Source: JAVKBW01 sp964352715
GTDB lineage: Bacteria > Pseudomonadota > Alphaproteobacteria > UBA8366 > Aestuariispiraceae
Length of the DNA: 64,000 bases
Assembly: GCA_964352715.1 (NCBI GenBank)
Contig: CAYGSU010000008.1
Span: 1-64,000, forward strand
Direction: 5' to 3'
The notes under the pieces were generated by a model, which ran no database searches, was not told where the DNA came from, and was given only the letters and a program-made list of their open reading frames with translations. Of this stretch, positions 33,966-43,806 are shown piece after piece. Made by a program: the position numbers and the translations under genes. How positions within the stretch are numbered: position 1 is the first letter of the stretch; each line of letters starts with the position of its first letter.

Positions 33966-35002
33966 TGCCGGAACAGGACGTCTTGATCAGACAGCAAGGG
34001 AAGGCCGGTCGAATAACGCTGAACCGTCCATCGTCCTTGAACGCCATCACCTATGCAATGATCAAATCAATCTACCGGGCCCTGGTTGAATGGCAGGACG
34101 ATGATTCCATCCATCTGGTGGTTATTGACGCTGTTGGTGATCGTGCTTTCTGCGCCGGCGGCGATTTGAGCGAATTGTACCGGTCCGGCCGAGAGAGAAA
34201 CTTCGCCTATGCTCAGTCGTTCTGGCAGGATGAATACGTTCTCAATAATCTGATTGCGACCTACCCTAAACCCTATGTCTCTGTAATGGATAAACTTGTT
34301 CTTGGTGGCGGGATCGGGCTTTCTGCACATGGTACCAGACGGTTGGTAACCGAGAGAACTGGAATAGCCATGCCTGAATGCAATGTCGGGCTTGTTCCGG
34401 ATGTCGGTGCCAGCGACTTGCTTGGCCAGGCGCCGGGGTATTTAGGCGAGTTCATCGGACTGTCCGGATACAGGATGAGCGGTGAGGATGCCATTCATGC
34501 AGGCTTTGCGGACATCTTTGTCAAATCCGAAAAACTGCCCGACCTGATAGAAGCAATTGGTTCGGATGGCGATATCTCGTCTCTCGACAATCATGTTGAT
34601 TGCCCGCCGCCTTCGGTTTTTCAGGATTGGCAGAAGAAGATTGATACTGTTTTTGCCGGCGACAGCATGGCTGCAATTCTGGCTTCTCTTGCTGAAAGCG
34701 ACGCAGACTGGCTGGGCGAGTGTCTGAACCGGTTACGCGGCGCGTCCCCCCTTTCAGTGCTCGCCACGCTTCGTCTGATCCGGGCGGCGCGGGCGCACGC
34801 TGGTGTCCACGAAGCGCTCAGGCGCGAATATCGATGTGTCGTACAGGCGATGGAGCACGGCGATTTTCTGGAAGGTATCCGTGCTGCGGTCATCGACAAG
34901 GACAAAGCGCCGAACTGGAAGTACCGGACGATTGATGAGGTTCCGGACGCGGTGATTGATCGCATGCTGACACGGCCGGCATCCGGGGATCTTGAACTTT
35001 AA
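33965..35002 (+). CDS. 3-hydroxyisobutyryl-CoA hydrolase (crotonase family)
   Basis: 345 aa, the HIBCH length (enoyl-CoA hydratases are about 260). Motifs: AFCAGGDLSELYRSGRE, VLGGGIGLSAHGTRRLVTERTGIAMPECNVGLVPDVGASDLLGQAPG and the long C-terminal helical extension with GDFLEGIRAAVIDKDKAPNWK, all typical of HIB-CoA hydrolases. It would release free 3-hydroxyisobutyrate for the dehydrogenase that follows 29 bases later. A hydratase that makes 3-hydroxyisobutyryl-CoA from methacrylyl-CoA is not in this operon. Confidence 0.92.
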   Translation: MPEQDVLIRQQGKAGRITLNRPSSLNAITYAMIKSIYRALVEWQDDDSIHLVVIDAVGDRAFCAGGDLSELYRSGRERNFAYAQSFWQDEYVLNNLIATYPKPYVSVMDKLVLGGGIGLSAHGTRRLVTERTGIAMPECNVGLVPDVGASDLLGQAPGYLGEFIGLSGYRMSGEDAIHAGFADIFVKSEKLPDLIEAIGSDGDISSLDNHVDCPPPSVFQDWQKKIDTVFAGDSMAAILASLAESDADWLGECLNRLRGASPLSVLATLRLIRAARAHAGVHEALRREYRCVVQAMEHGDFLEGIRAAVIDKDKAPNWKYRTIDEVPDAVIDRMLTRPASGDLEL

Positions 35003-35031
35003 GGCAGCTTCGCTGCGGAGAGGATTTCGAC

Positions 35032-35910
35032 ATGCGTATCGGGTTTATCGGGTTGGGAAACATGGGGGCGCCGATGGCTGCAAACCTTGCCGCCGCCGGG
35101 CACGACGTTCACGGATACGATGTAACGGATGTTTCGGTTGACGGCGTGCATCGCGATAGGACAGCCAAGGCTGCCTGCGACGGGTCCGATGTAATCGTGA
35201 CGATGCTTCCGAACGGGCCGATCCTGCTCGGTGTCTACGAAGAGATCGGCGATGCCGTGCCCGCCGGCTCATTGATGATTGATTGCTCGACCGTTGACGT
35301 AGCGAGCGCCGCCAAGGCGCATGATCTGGCGCGTTCGTACAAGGCGCTTTCCCTGGATGCGCCGGTGTCCGGCGGAATTGCCGGTGCGTCGGCAGGGACA
35401 TTGACCTTCATGGTCGGTGGATCGAAGGAGGCGTTCAAGCGCTCGGTTGCCCTGTTCGATATCATGGGCGGTAAAACCGTGCATTGCGGCGATGACGGCG
35501 CGGGACAGGCGGCCAAGATCTGCAACAACATGCTGCTTGGCATCTCCATGATCGGCGCCTGCGAAGCGTTTTCCCTGGCCCGGAAACTTGGCCTTGATCA
35601 GGCCAGATTGTTTGATGTTGTTTCGACGTCTTCCGGGGCCTGCTGGTCTGTGAATGCATACTGTCCGGTTCCGGACGTAGGGCCCAAGTCTCCTGCTGAC
35701 AATGATTACAAGCCGGGCTTTGCAGCGGAACTGATGCTGAAAGACCTGACCCTCGCGCAACTGGCGGCAGACGAAGTTGACGCTTACACACCACTCGGCC
35801 GGCACGCGTGTGAAATTTACGAAAAGTTTGTTGATGCCAGCGGCAAAGGCATGGATTTCTCTGCTGTCCTCCCCTATGTCGCAGCCCTCAAGCGGGGAGA
35901 CTCGCTGTGA
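35032..35910 (+). CDS. mmsB: 3-hydroxyisobutyrate dehydrogenase
   Basis: 292 aa. GLGNMGAPMA at 8-17, DAPVSGGIAGASAGTL at 109-124 and catalytic Lys162 in GQAAKICNNM. Length, motifs and position after HIB-CoA hydrolase support oxidation of 3-hydroxyisobutyrate to methylmalonate semialdehyde with NAD. The next enzyme, methylmalonate-semialdehyde dehydrogenase, is not in the window. Start ATG after GGAGAGGATTTCGAC. Confidence 0.93.
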   Translation: MRIGFIGLGNMGAPMAANLAAAGHDVHGYDVTDVSVDGVHRDRTAKAACDGSDVIVTMLPNGPILLGVYEEIGDAVPAGSLMIDCSTVDVASAAKAHDLARSYKALSLDAPVSGGIAGASAGTLTFMVGGSKEAFKRSVALFDIMGGKTVHCGDDGAGQAAKICNNMLLGISMIGACEAFSLARKLGLDQARLFDVVSTSSGACWSVNAYCPVPDVGPKSPADNDYKPGFAAELMLKDLTLAQLAADEVDAYTPLGRHACEIYEKFVDASGKGMDFSAVLPYVAALKRGDSL

Positions 35911-35971
35911 TCGGCACCGACATGGTTCAGCGATGCAACGCTTCCGACACTTTTGAATTTCGGGTGCAGCA

Positions 35972-37204
35972 ATGAATCCCGTATCGAAACTGGCTCTGCA
36001 GGTGCCCGAGCCGGAATGGCGGCCTGGTGATTTGCCGGATTTTTCGAAGGTGAAGATTTCGGAAGCAGGCAGTGTGCGCTGTCCCGAGGTCGACGAAGAC
36101 CCGGAGAACATCAGGGATCTTGCGTTTTCCATCATTCGGGTGCTGAACCGGGATGGTAAAGCCGTGGGGCCCTGGGCAGGGACCCTTTCCGATGAAGAAC
36201 TGCTCACCGGTTTGCGGGACATGATGCTGTTGCGGGCCTATGACGCCCGCATGGTCATTGCGCAACGGCAGGGGAAAGCCTCGTTCTATATGCAGAATCT
36301 GGGCGAGGAAGCCATATCATGCGCCTTCCAACGGGCGCTTCTTCCGGGGGACATGAATTTCCCGACATACCGTCAGGCGGGGTTGCTGATCGCCGCCGGC
36401 TATCCCCTGCTGAAGATGATGTGCCAGGTTTATTCAAACGATGGCGACACGGCACGCGGCCGGCAGTTGCCCGTCTTCTATTCTTCAAAGGAACACGGCT
36501 TTTTCTCAATTTCGGGAAACCTGGCCACCCAGTATGTGCAGGCGGTGGGCTGGGCGATGGCTTCTGCGATCCGAAACGACACCAAAATTGCGGCAGCCTG
36601 GATCGGTGACGGTTCGACGGCGGAAAGCGATTTTCATGCCGCCCTGGTCTTCGCATCGACCTACAAGGCGCCCGTTATTCTGAATATCGTCAATAACCAG
36701 TGGGCGATATCGACCTTCCAGGGCATCGCGCGCGGCGGGTCGGGAACATTTGCTGCTCGCGGTCATGGATTCGGCATACCGTCCTTACGCGTCGATGGAA
36801 ATGATTTTCTGGCCGTTCATGCGGTTGCAAAGTGGGCGCGTGAACGGGCAGCCCGCAATCTGGGGCCGACAATTGTCGAATATGTGACCTATCGGGCGGG
36901 CGGTCATTCGACGTCGGATGATCCGTCAGCATATCGGCCAAAGGAAGAAAGCAGCGCCTGGCCATTGGGAGACCCGGTTTTGCGTCTGAAGACCTATCTC
37001 ATCGGCAAGGGCGTCTGGTCGGAAGACCGGCACATACAGGCCGAAAGCGAGATCGCGGAGACGGTAATTGCAGCACAAAGAGAGGCGGAAGAAATCGGCA
37101 CCCTGCACGATGGCCGACACCCGTCTCCGCGCGACATGTTCGAGGATGTCTACGCGGAAATGCCGCCTCATCTCGTGCGGCAACGCCAGGAAGCAGGGTA
37201 CTGA
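35972..37204 (+). CDS. bkdA1: Branched-chain 2-oxoacid dehydrogenase E1 alpha subunit
   Basis: 410 aa, length of BCKDH E1 alpha, longer than the pyruvate E1 alpha subunit. N-terminal region PEPEWRPGDLPDFSK is typical of proteobacterial BkdA1. The thiamine diphosphate motif GDGSTAESDFHAALVFASTYKAP (GDG...N) ends at IVNNQWAIST. The phosphorylation-loop-type segment YRAGGHSTSDDPSAYRP is present. It decarboxylates 2-oxoisovalerate and the leucine/isoleucine 2-oxoacids with E1 beta. It is followed 4 bases later by E1 beta. Confidence 0.94.
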   Translation: MNPVSKLALQVPEPEWRPGDLPDFSKVKISEAGSVRCPEVDEDPENIRDLAFSIIRVLNRDGKAVGPWAGTLSDEELLTGLRDMMLLRAYDARMVIAQRQGKASFYMQNLGEEAISCAFQRALLPGDMNFPTYRQAGLLIAAGYPLLKMMCQVYSNDGDTARGRQLPVFYSSKEHGFFSISGNLATQYVQAVGWAMASAIRNDTKIAAAWIGDGSTAESDFHAALVFASTYKAPVILNIVNNQWAISTFQGIARGGSGTFAARGHGFGIPSLRVDGNDFLAVHAVAKWARERAARNLGPTIVEYVTYRAGGHSTSDDPSAYRPKEESSAWPLGDPVLRLKTYLIGKGVWSEDRHIQAESEIAETVIAAQREAEEIGTLHDGRHPSPRDMFEDVYAEMPPHLVRQRQEAGY

Positions 37205-37208
37205 GCAG

Positions 37209-38228
37209 ATGACAAAAATGACAATGATCGAAGCCATACAGAATGCGCTCGATACGGCCATGCAGGCTGACCCTGATGTCATTGTGTATGGGGAAGACGT
37301 CGGGTATTTCGGCGGTGTCTTCAGATGCACGGCCGGGCTGCAGAAGAAGTATGGACCGACCCGTTGCTTCGACACGCCGGTCAGCGAGCTTGGCATTGTC
37401 GGCACGGCGGTCGGAATGGCGGCGGCAGGCCTCAAACCATGTGTGGAAATTCAGTTCGCCGATTACATGTACCCGGCTTACGATCAGATTGTGTCCGAGG
37501 CAGCGCGTCTCCGCTACCGCTCTGCTGGAGAATTCACGTGCCCCATGGTGGTGCGTCTTCCGACAGGTGGGGGAATCTATGGCGCGCAGACCCATAGCCA
37601 GAGTCCGGAAGCGTTGTTCACCCATGTAACGGGATTGAAAACGGTGGTTCCATCTACACCGGCCGACGCAAAAGGCTTGTTGATCGCGGCTCTTGAAGAC
37701 CCTGATCCGGTAATTTTTCTCGAACCCAAGCGGCTGTACAACGGGCCGTTTGATGGCCACCACGAACGTCCGACTGTTTCATGGAAGAAACATGAGCTGG
37801 GCGATGTGCCGGATGGCTTTTACACAACGCCGTTGGGCAAGGCGATTGTTCGCCAAGAAGGCAGCGATGTTACCATCGTTACTTACGGCACGATGGTGCA
37901 TGTCGCTCTTGCGGCGGTCCGGGAACAGGGCATCAGTGCCGATGTAATCGATTTGCGAACATTGCTGCCACTCGATCTTGAAACCATCACGCAATCGGTT
38001 CAACGAACCGGGCGCTGCCTTGTTCTTCACGAGGCGACGTTGACCTGCGGCTTCGGCGCAGAGCTCGCGGCGCTGATACAAGGCGAATGTTTCTATTCTC
38101 TGGAAGCGCCCGTGAAGCGGGTTGCGGGATGGGATACGCCTTATCCCCATGCGCAGGAATGGTTCTACTTTCCTGGTCCGAAACGTGTAGGGCAAGCTCT
38201 GGCGGATCTGATGGAGGTTGTCGCATGA
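37209..38228 (+). CDS. bkdA2: Branched-chain 2-oxoacid dehydrogenase E1 beta subunit
   Basis: 339 aa from ATG at 37209, just after the E1 alpha stop; an in-frame extension inside E1 alpha is not real. Features: MTMIEAIQNALDTAM start, GEDVGYFGGVF, DTPVSELGIVGTAVGMAAAGLKPCVEIQFADYMYPAYDQI and the C-terminal TTP-domain part GWDTPYPHAQEWFYFPGPKRV. Pairs with E1 alpha. Stop overlaps E2 start by 4 bases. Confidence 0.95.
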   Translation: MTKMTMIEAIQNALDTAMQADPDVIVYGEDVGYFGGVFRCTAGLQKKYGPTRCFDTPVSELGIVGTAVGMAAAGLKPCVEIQFADYMYPAYDQIVSEAARLRYRSAGEFTCPMVVRLPTGGGIYGAQTHSQSPEALFTHVTGLKTVVPSTPADAKGLLIAALEDPDPVIFLEPKRLYNGPFDGHHERPTVSWKKHELGDVPDGFYTTPLGKAIVRQEGSDVTIVTYGTMVHVALAAVREQGISADVIDLRTLLPLDLETITQSVQRTGRCLVLHEATLTCGFGAELAALIQGECFYSLEAPVKRVAGWDTPYPHAQEWFYFPGPKRVGQALADLMEVVA

Positions 38229-39487
38229 CAAACTTTGTCATCAAACTTCCTGATATCGGCGAAGGTGTGGCGGAAGCAGAAATTGTTGAATGGAACGTAG
38301 CTGTTGGCGATTTCGTAAGAGAAGACGATACGGTGGTGTCCGTCATGTCGGACAAGGCAACGGTGGAAATTCCATCTGCTGTCAGTGGCAGGGTAGAAAA
38401 GCTTGGCGCTGAAATTGGGGACAGCGTCGCCGTCGGTGACATGTTGCTCATTATTGAAACAACTCAAGTGCCCGATTCTGAGGGGTCGACTGAATCGCCG
38501 TCACCGCCGGAAGATGAATCCGCGACGAAAGAGGCACAGGGCGCCGTGGTGTCTGAAACCGAACCCGTGAAACCCGGACAGCCACCGGCATCGTCTGGTT
38601 CAGGCGGCGAAGAAAAACCTCTCGCGGGACCGTCTGTGCGGAACAGGGCCAGGGAAGCCGGCATCGACCTGCGGACAGTGCGCGGAACCGGGCCGGCCGG
38701 CCGCATCACGCGGGAAGACCTCGATTCCTTCATCGCTAAGGGCTCTACGCGCTATCCGGTGAATTCGGCCGGGCCGGACAACACGGTCGTTGAGGTCAAA
38801 GTCACTGGCCTGAGACGAAAGATTGCCGAGAGGATGGCGCTGGCGAACCAGCGAATTCCCCATATCACGATTGTCGAAGAAGTGGATATGACGGACCTTG
38901 AGCAGCTTCGCCACCGCATGAATGACGAAAAGTCAGACGGCCCGGAAAAATTGACGATACTGCCCTTTGTCGTACGCGCCCTGAATGTCGCTATCAGAAA
39001 ACACCCGGCAATGAATGCGCACTATGACGACGATGCAAATGTCATTCGTCAGTTCGGTGCGGTTCATATCGGCATCGCGACACAAACACCGTCAGGTTTG
39101 ATGGTTCCGGTGATCCGTCACTGTGAGGCCAACGGCATTTGGGCAATCGCCGCCAACATGAGGCAGGTATGTGATCGAGCGCGGTCCGGCGATGCATCAC
39201 GCGATGAACTGTCCGGCTCAACCATCACCATCACGTCTCTTGGCGCATTGGGCGCGCTTGCGACCACACCGATCATCAATCATCCCGAAGTCGCGATTGT
39301 CGGTATCAATCGACTGGACATCCGGCCGCACTGGAGCGGGACCGAATTTGTGCCCCGTAAAATGATGAATATCTCATGCAGCTTCGACCACCGGGTCATC
39401 GATGGTTGGGATGCAGCAACGTTTGTACAAAGGCTGAAGGGATTGCTGGAAACGCCCGCCATGATATTTGTGGAGTCGAGTCGGTGA
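38225..39487 (+). CDS. bkdB: Branched-chain 2-oxoacid dehydrogenase E2 (dihydrolipoyl acyltransferase)
   Basis: 420 aa from ATG at 38225. One lipoyl domain at 1-78 with the lipoyl Lys44 in MSDKATVEIP, a Pro/Ser/Glu-rich linker, a peripheral subunit-binding domain (about 135-165, GIDLRTVRGTGPAGRITRED), then the catalytic acyltransferase domain ending in the FDHRVIDGWDAATF motif with active-site His and Asp. It transfers the branched acyl group to CoA. Coupled to E1 beta and E3 by 4-base overlaps. Confidence 0.95.
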   Translation: MTNFVIKLPDIGEGVAEAEIVEWNVAVGDFVREDDTVVSVMSDKATVEIPSAVSGRVEKLGAEIGDSVAVGDMLLIIETTQVPDSEGSTESPSPPEDESATKEAQGAVVSETEPVKPGQPPASSGSGGEEKPLAGPSVRNRAREAGIDLRTVRGTGPAGRITREDLDSFIAKGSTRYPVNSAGPDNTVVEVKVTGLRRKIAERMALANQRIPHITIVEEVDMTDLEQLRHRMNDEKSDGPEKLTILPFVVRALNVAIRKHPAMNAHYDDDANVIRQFGAVHIGIATQTPSGLMVPVIRHCEANGIWAIAANMRQVCDRARSGDASRDELSGSTITITSLGALGALATTPIINHPEVAIVGINRLDIRPHWSGTEFVPRKMMNISCSFDHRVIDGWDAATFVQRLKGLLETPAMIFVESSR

Positions 39488-40896
39488 ATTACAGGCAATG
39501 CGACGTTCTGGTTATCGGTGCCGGGCCTGGCGGTTATGCCTGTGCAATCCGGGCCGGGCAGCTTGGCCTCGATACTGTGATCATCGACAGGGAAGAACTT
39601 GGCGGCACCTGTCTGAATATAGGCTGTATCCCGTCGAAAGCCCTGATCCACGTTGCATCCGAGTTCTACAGAATGCAGTCGTTCAGTAAAGAGAACGATC
39701 TGGGTATTTTGACCGATGCTCCGGCAATCGATTTTAGCAGGTCGATGGCGTGGAAAGACAGGATTGTCTCCGAGCTTCGGGCCGGCGTTTCCACGTTACT
39801 GGCGTCTTCAAAGGTTTCGGTGGTTCATGGTGCTGCGCGGTTTCTCCACGGCAAGGCCGTGATTGTCGAGACAGCGTCTTCCCGTACTCAGATCGATGCA
39901 GCAGCGATCGTCATCGCCACCGGGTCGGCGCCAGTTGAAGTTCCGTCACTGCCATTTGGCGGGCCGGTGATTTCATCGACTGAAGCGCTGTCTCTGAAAC
40001 GGATTCCGAAGTCCCTGGCCGTTGTGGGCGGCGGATATATCGGTCTCGAAATCGGCACGGCCCTGGCAAAACTCGGATGCACTGTAACCTGCATCGAGGC
40101 TGAGGACCGGTTGCTGTCGCAGTTCGATGATGCTCTGGTCAGGCCTGTCGTCGACAATCTGAAAAAATTGGGAGTAGCCTGCTATCTCCAGACCCAGGCC
40201 ACCGGTGTTCGACGGGACAGCGGAGGGAAAGACCGGACTTTTCTTGCTTTCAAAAGGCGAGACGGGTCGGATGGCGAGGTGGAGGCAGAAGCTGTTCTTG
40301 TAACGGTTGGACGCAAGCCGATGACGGCCGGCCTTGGTCTGGAAGAATTGAAACTAAGGATGGCTGGCGAAGCTATCAGTATTGATTCGAAATGCCGAAC
40401 ATCCATGAGTGGCGTGTACGCGATCGGCGATGTGACAGGCGACCCGATGCTGGCGCATCGGGCGATGTTCCAGGGTGTGCTGGCGGCCGAGCATATCGCA
40501 GGCCGGAAGGTTGAATGGGATCACCGGTCAATACCAGCTGTCTGTTATACCGATCCCGAGATTGTAACAACAGGCCTTACGCCGGATGAAGCGAAATCGG
40601 CTGCCCAGAAAATTGATGTGACGACCGTACCAATGCGGTCAAACGGCCGCGCGCTGACCCAGGAGCAGGCTACTGGATTCGTAAGGGTGCTCAGCAGAGC
40701 AGACACCGGTCTGATTGTCGGAATTCAGGCCGTCGGCGCCGATATTGCCGAGCTTTCTGCGGCGTTCTCTCTCGCAATCGAGATGGGGACGACTGTCGAG
40801 GACATTGCCGGCACGATTCACGCGCATCCGACGAAAAGCGAACAGTTTCTTGAAGCGGCCGGTAAAGCCCTCGGCACGGCAATTCACAGCCACTGA
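39484..40896 (+). CDS. lpdA: Dihydrolipoamide dehydrogenase (E3)
   Basis: 470 aa from a GTG at 39484 that overlaps the E2 stop by 4 bases; other starts upstream lie inside E2. FAD motif GAGPGGYACA at 12-21, redox disulfide Cys43/Cys48 in GGTCLNIGCIPSK, NAD motif GGGYIGLEIG, and the C-terminal HAHPTKSEQF with the active-site His. It reoxidises the lipoyl group of E2. A dedicated E3 within the cluster (Lpd-Val type) is common in bkd operons. Confidence 0.95.
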   Translation: MNYRQCDVLVIGAGPGGYACAIRAGQLGLDTVIIDREELGGTCLNIGCIPSKALIHVASEFYRMQSFSKENDLGILTDAPAIDFSRSMAWKDRIVSELRAGVSTLLASSKVSVVHGAARFLHGKAVIVETASSRTQIDAAAIVIATGSAPVEVPSLPFGGPVISSTEALSLKRIPKSLAVVGGGYIGLEIGTALAKLGCTVTCIEAEDRLLSQFDDALVRPVVDNLKKLGVACYLQTQATGVRRDSGGKDRTFLAFKRRDGSDGEVEAEAVLVTVGRKPMTAGLGLEELKLRMAGEAISIDSKCRTSMSGVYAIGDVTGDPMLAHRAMFQGVLAAEHIAGRKVEWDHRSIPAVCYTDPEIVTTGLTPDEAKSAAQKIDVTTVPMRSNGRALTQEQATGFVRVLSRADTGLIVGIQAVGADIAELSAAFSLAIEMGTTVEDIAGTIHAHPTKSEQFLEAAGKALGTAIHSH

Positions 40897-40925
40897 GCCC
40901 CATCACGACGAGAACGGACTTCCAA

Positions 40926-41972
40926 ATGTTTGACTCCCCGGACTTCGGTCCGCACGAAAAAACACTGTATGTTCACGATCCGGCGTCAGGTCTGCGATGC
41001 ATTGTTGCGATTCATTCTACAGTGCTCGGGCCTGCCGCAGGGGGGTGCCGCCTGTGGATATATGCTTCTTCCGGCGATGCCCTGACCGATGCGCTGCGGC
41101 TTTCGAAAGGCATGTCTTACAAGAATGCCATGGCAGATCTGCCTTTGGGGGGCGGCAAGGCTGTCATACTCGGGCCGGTAGACCCGGCGCGTCGCGAGGA
41201 TATCTTCAAGGCATTCGGTGAAGTCGTCGAATCTCTGCAAGGCCAGTATGTAACGGCGGAAGATGTTGGTGTCTCTGTCGACGACATGATTACGATTCGC
41301 CAAAGGACCCGTAATGTAAGTGGCATCGGTGGGGATGGGCAAACGGTTGGCGGTGATCCCTCGCCGTATACGGCGCGCGGCGTGCGGCGCGCAATTGAGG
41401 CTGCCGTGTTCCACAGGGATAAGCGATCGGATATCGAGGGGTTGCGCGTTGCCGTACAGGGCGTCGGCAATGTCGGTGCAAATCTGTGTCGTGAACTTGC
41501 TGATCGGGGAGCCATCCTGACGATTGCCGATGTAAATCAAGACCACGCGGCCGGCGTCTGCGACGCCGTTGGCGCCGTTCAGGTTCATCCCGACGCCATT
41601 CTTCTGCAAAATGTTGATGTCGTGGCGCCGTGTGCGCTTGGCAGCACCATCACTGAAGATGTTGCGTCCCGAATAACAGCACGCTACGTGATCGGTGCGG
41701 CGAACAACCAGCTGGCCTCCGACGCTGCCGGCCGTGTCCTGTTCGACCGGAAAATCACCTACGCCCCTGACTATGTTGTCAATGCCGGCGGTATCATCGC
41801 GGTTGCAGCCGAATACCTTCGCAACGGAAGCCAAAACGATGTTGCCGCGAAAATTGATGGAATCTACGAACGTTTGCTTGAGATCCTGAACATTTCCGAT
41901 ACCCGAAAACAGGCGACGCATCTAGTTGCCGACAGCATCGCTGAACAGAAAATAGCCCGGATACAGGGTTAG
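40926..41972 (+). CDS. Leucine/valine dehydrogenase (Glu/Leu/Phe/Val dehydrogenase family)
   Basis: 348 aa, the length of leucine dehydrogenases and far shorter than glutamate dehydrogenase. Active-site pattern GGCRLWIYASSGDALTDALRLSKGMSYKNAMADLPLGGGKAVI contains both catalytic lysines. NAD motif GVGNVGANLC. It deaminates branched-chain amino acids to 2-oxoacids, supplying BCKDH directly. 29 bases downstream of E3, so it completes the operon. Leucine versus valine preference is not readable. Confidence 0.92.
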   Translation: MFDSPDFGPHEKTLYVHDPASGLRCIVAIHSTVLGPAAGGCRLWIYASSGDALTDALRLSKGMSYKNAMADLPLGGGKAVILGPVDPARREDIFKAFGEVVESLQGQYVTAEDVGVSVDDMITIRQRTRNVSGIGGDGQTVGGDPSPYTARGVRRAIEAAVFHRDKRSDIEGLRVAVQGVGNVGANLCRELADRGAILTIADVNQDHAAGVCDAVGAVQVHPDAILLQNVDVVAPCALGSTITEDVASRITARYVIGAANNQLASDAAGRVLFDRKITYAPDYVVNAGGIIAVAAEYLRNGSQNDVAAKIDGIYERLLEILNISDTRKQATHLVADSIAEQKIARIQG

Positions 41973-42069
41973 ACGGCTGCGCATTATTGCGACCTCTTGC
42001 TATGCAACAACATTCAGGTGCCCGTTCTCGCAGCCTCATGCGTATTGATGGATGTGGCTGCGTTATTGC

Positions 42070-43395
42070 TCATTCGTGAGCGGACGCTTTGCGCAGGTCG
42101 ACCCTGTCCTTCCAGTTCATCTGCGCGTATATCACCGGCATGAACCAGGGTTGGCCATTGTAAAAGAAGCGGGTTGGAAAATTATCGCCTTCAAAGGCTG
42201 TCTCTCCTGGTTTGCCGGACAGCCGTTCGCCGATTTTGGTGCCGAGCCATGATCCTGTCGCCAGGCCGGCGCCACAGAAACCCGCTGCGTAAAGTATGCC
42301 GTTCTGCTCTGCCACATGGGCTATTCCGTCAAAAGTGAAGCCAAGCTGTCCCTGCCAGCAATGGCTGACCTTCAAAAAGCCAAGTTCAGGCAGAATGCGG
42401 GCTGCGACGTCGCGAATTCTGGCTGCCTTTTTGCGAAGTCCGCCCTCCAATGATCCTGCGCGTCCTCCGAACAGGATCCGTGTTCGATCCGGCGAGGATC
42501 GAATCCAGGTCAGATTCTGCTTGGTATCGCTGAAGCTGCGCTGGTGCGGAAACAGGCGATCCATAATTGCCGGATCTATGGGCTCTGTCGCAGCCATGTA
42601 GCCTACCACAGGAAGAATACGGTGATGCAGCCACGGAATTTCAAATCCGGAATATCCATTGGTTGCGACAGCGACCCTGTCAGCAGTGATCGTGCCTCGG
42701 CTGGTGGTAACCCGGAACATGCTGTTGTGCCGCTCAATCGCGGTAACGCGTGTGTCGGGTATGAGTTGACCGCCGAGTTCAATGACGCGCCGTGCGAGTT
42801 CCGCGTGCAGTTTGCCCGGGTGGATGGCATAGGCGCGCGTTCCGACGACACCGCCGTAGAACCCTGAGCGTCCGGACTTTTCCTCCATGGCACCGGCTTC
42901 CAGAAGCTCCCAGCCGACATCTATGCCAGCTTTTTTGTACTCTTCCGACGCATCGATCATGTGTTGATAGTGCCGGGGGGTAATTGCCAGCATGAATCGT
43001 TCGACGGGCTTCATGTCGCAATCGATATTTTCCCGTTCTATCAGATCACCAAAATGCGCAAACGAGTGATCGGCTTCGCGCGAGATTGCTGCGGCACGAT
43101 CCTGCCCGAAGCGCTTTTCCAATATGCTTGGCGTTGCCCGAATATAGGGAATAACCATGCCGTTGTTCCGTGTCGTGGCACCGGAACCCAGGCGGCCTGC
43201 ATCGAGCACGACTGGCGCCATGCCGTTCCTGGCAGCTGCCAAGGCGGCCATCAGCCCGGTCACGCCCGATCCGACGATCACCACCGGGCACCTGTCAGGC
43301 AGAGGTGTTTCGGATTCTGCCGACGGCAAGTGCGGCAGTCCTTCCCACCAATACGGGTCTGACGAGAAGGTTTCCGTTACGGCTGAAGGGGTCAT
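42070..43395 (-). CDS. FAD-dependent amine/amino-acid oxidoreductase (DAO family, PuuB/OrdL-like)
   Basis: 441 aa from ATG at 43395; a TTG further upstream adds 15 residues and is less likely. FAD motif VVIVGSGVTGLMAALAAARNG near the N-terminus followed by GSGATTRNNGMV, substrate domain, and the C-terminal CWQGQLGFTFDGIAHVAEQNGILYAAGFCGAGL motif. The N-terminal DPYWWEGLPHLP is typical of gamma-glutamylputrescine oxidase-like proteins. It would oxidise an amine or N-methyl group. Convergent with leucine dehydrogenase and divergent from the binding protein at 43807. Confidence 0.88.
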   Translation of the reverse strand: MTPSAVTETFSSDPYWWEGLPHLPSAESETPLPDRCPVVIVGSGVTGLMAALAAARNGMAPVVLDAGRLGSGATTRNNGMVIPYIRATPSILEKRFGQDRAAAISREADHSFAHFGDLIERENIDCDMKPVERFMLAITPRHYQHMIDASEEYKKAGIDVGWELLEAGAMEEKSGRSGFYGGVVGTRAYAIHPGKLHAELARRVIELGGQLIPDTRVTAIERHNSMFRVTTSRGTITADRVAVATNGYSGFEIPWLHHRILPVVGYMAATEPIDPAIMDRLFPHQRSFSDTKQNLTWIRSSPDRTRILFGGRAGSLEGGLRKKAARIRDVAARILPELGFLKVSHCWQGQLGFTFDGIAHVAEQNGILYAAGFCGAGLATGSWLGTKIGERLSGKPGETAFEGDNFPTRFFYNGQPWFMPVIYAQMNWKDRVDLRKASAHE

Positions 43396-43806
43396 GTCTT
43401 TTGAATCTTTTCTTGAGGGTGAGAACCAGTTTAACGCCAAAACGAATGTTGCCGGTATTCATTTGAGCCGAAACAGCAGTAATAGTGACGTTAAGTTCAA
43501 GTAAATGCTGTTGTCGGCCATCCGAAACAACACCGAGACAAACCGTATCTCCACTAAAGTTCATTAATCATGAGGCACGCAGTAGCTTGTTCTCAATCCG
43601 GTACGAATGTCTTGAATATGAAATTGACATCAGTGCCAATTTATTGTCTAGTTTTTTCGTTATGAAAAAGCACCGCAGGCCTTCCACGAAGGGCTGAAGG
43701 TGCGGGTTGCGGGAAGGTTCGGGTGTGATGCCATGTCATCGCACGCGGTCAGTCACATCGCTGCTGGAAATAGGTCCAGCAAACAGGAACTCTGGGAGAA
43801 AAAAGC
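43396..43806. other. Divergent intergenic region with operator-like motif
   Basis: No gene is supported. It must contain promoters in both directions. TTGACATCA at 43624-43632, inside an AT-rich stretch, resembles the TTGAYRTCA motif before both thiolase-fold genes. The minus and plus strands have short frames only. Confidence 0.35.

Noticed and set aside
35269..36222. 317-codon minus-strand frame opposite mmsB and bkdA1
   Set aside because: Antisense shadow of two genes with strong motifs.
40986..41921. 311-codon minus-strand frame opposite leucine dehydrogenase
   Set aside because: Antisense shadow; plus strand has both catalytic lysines in frame.
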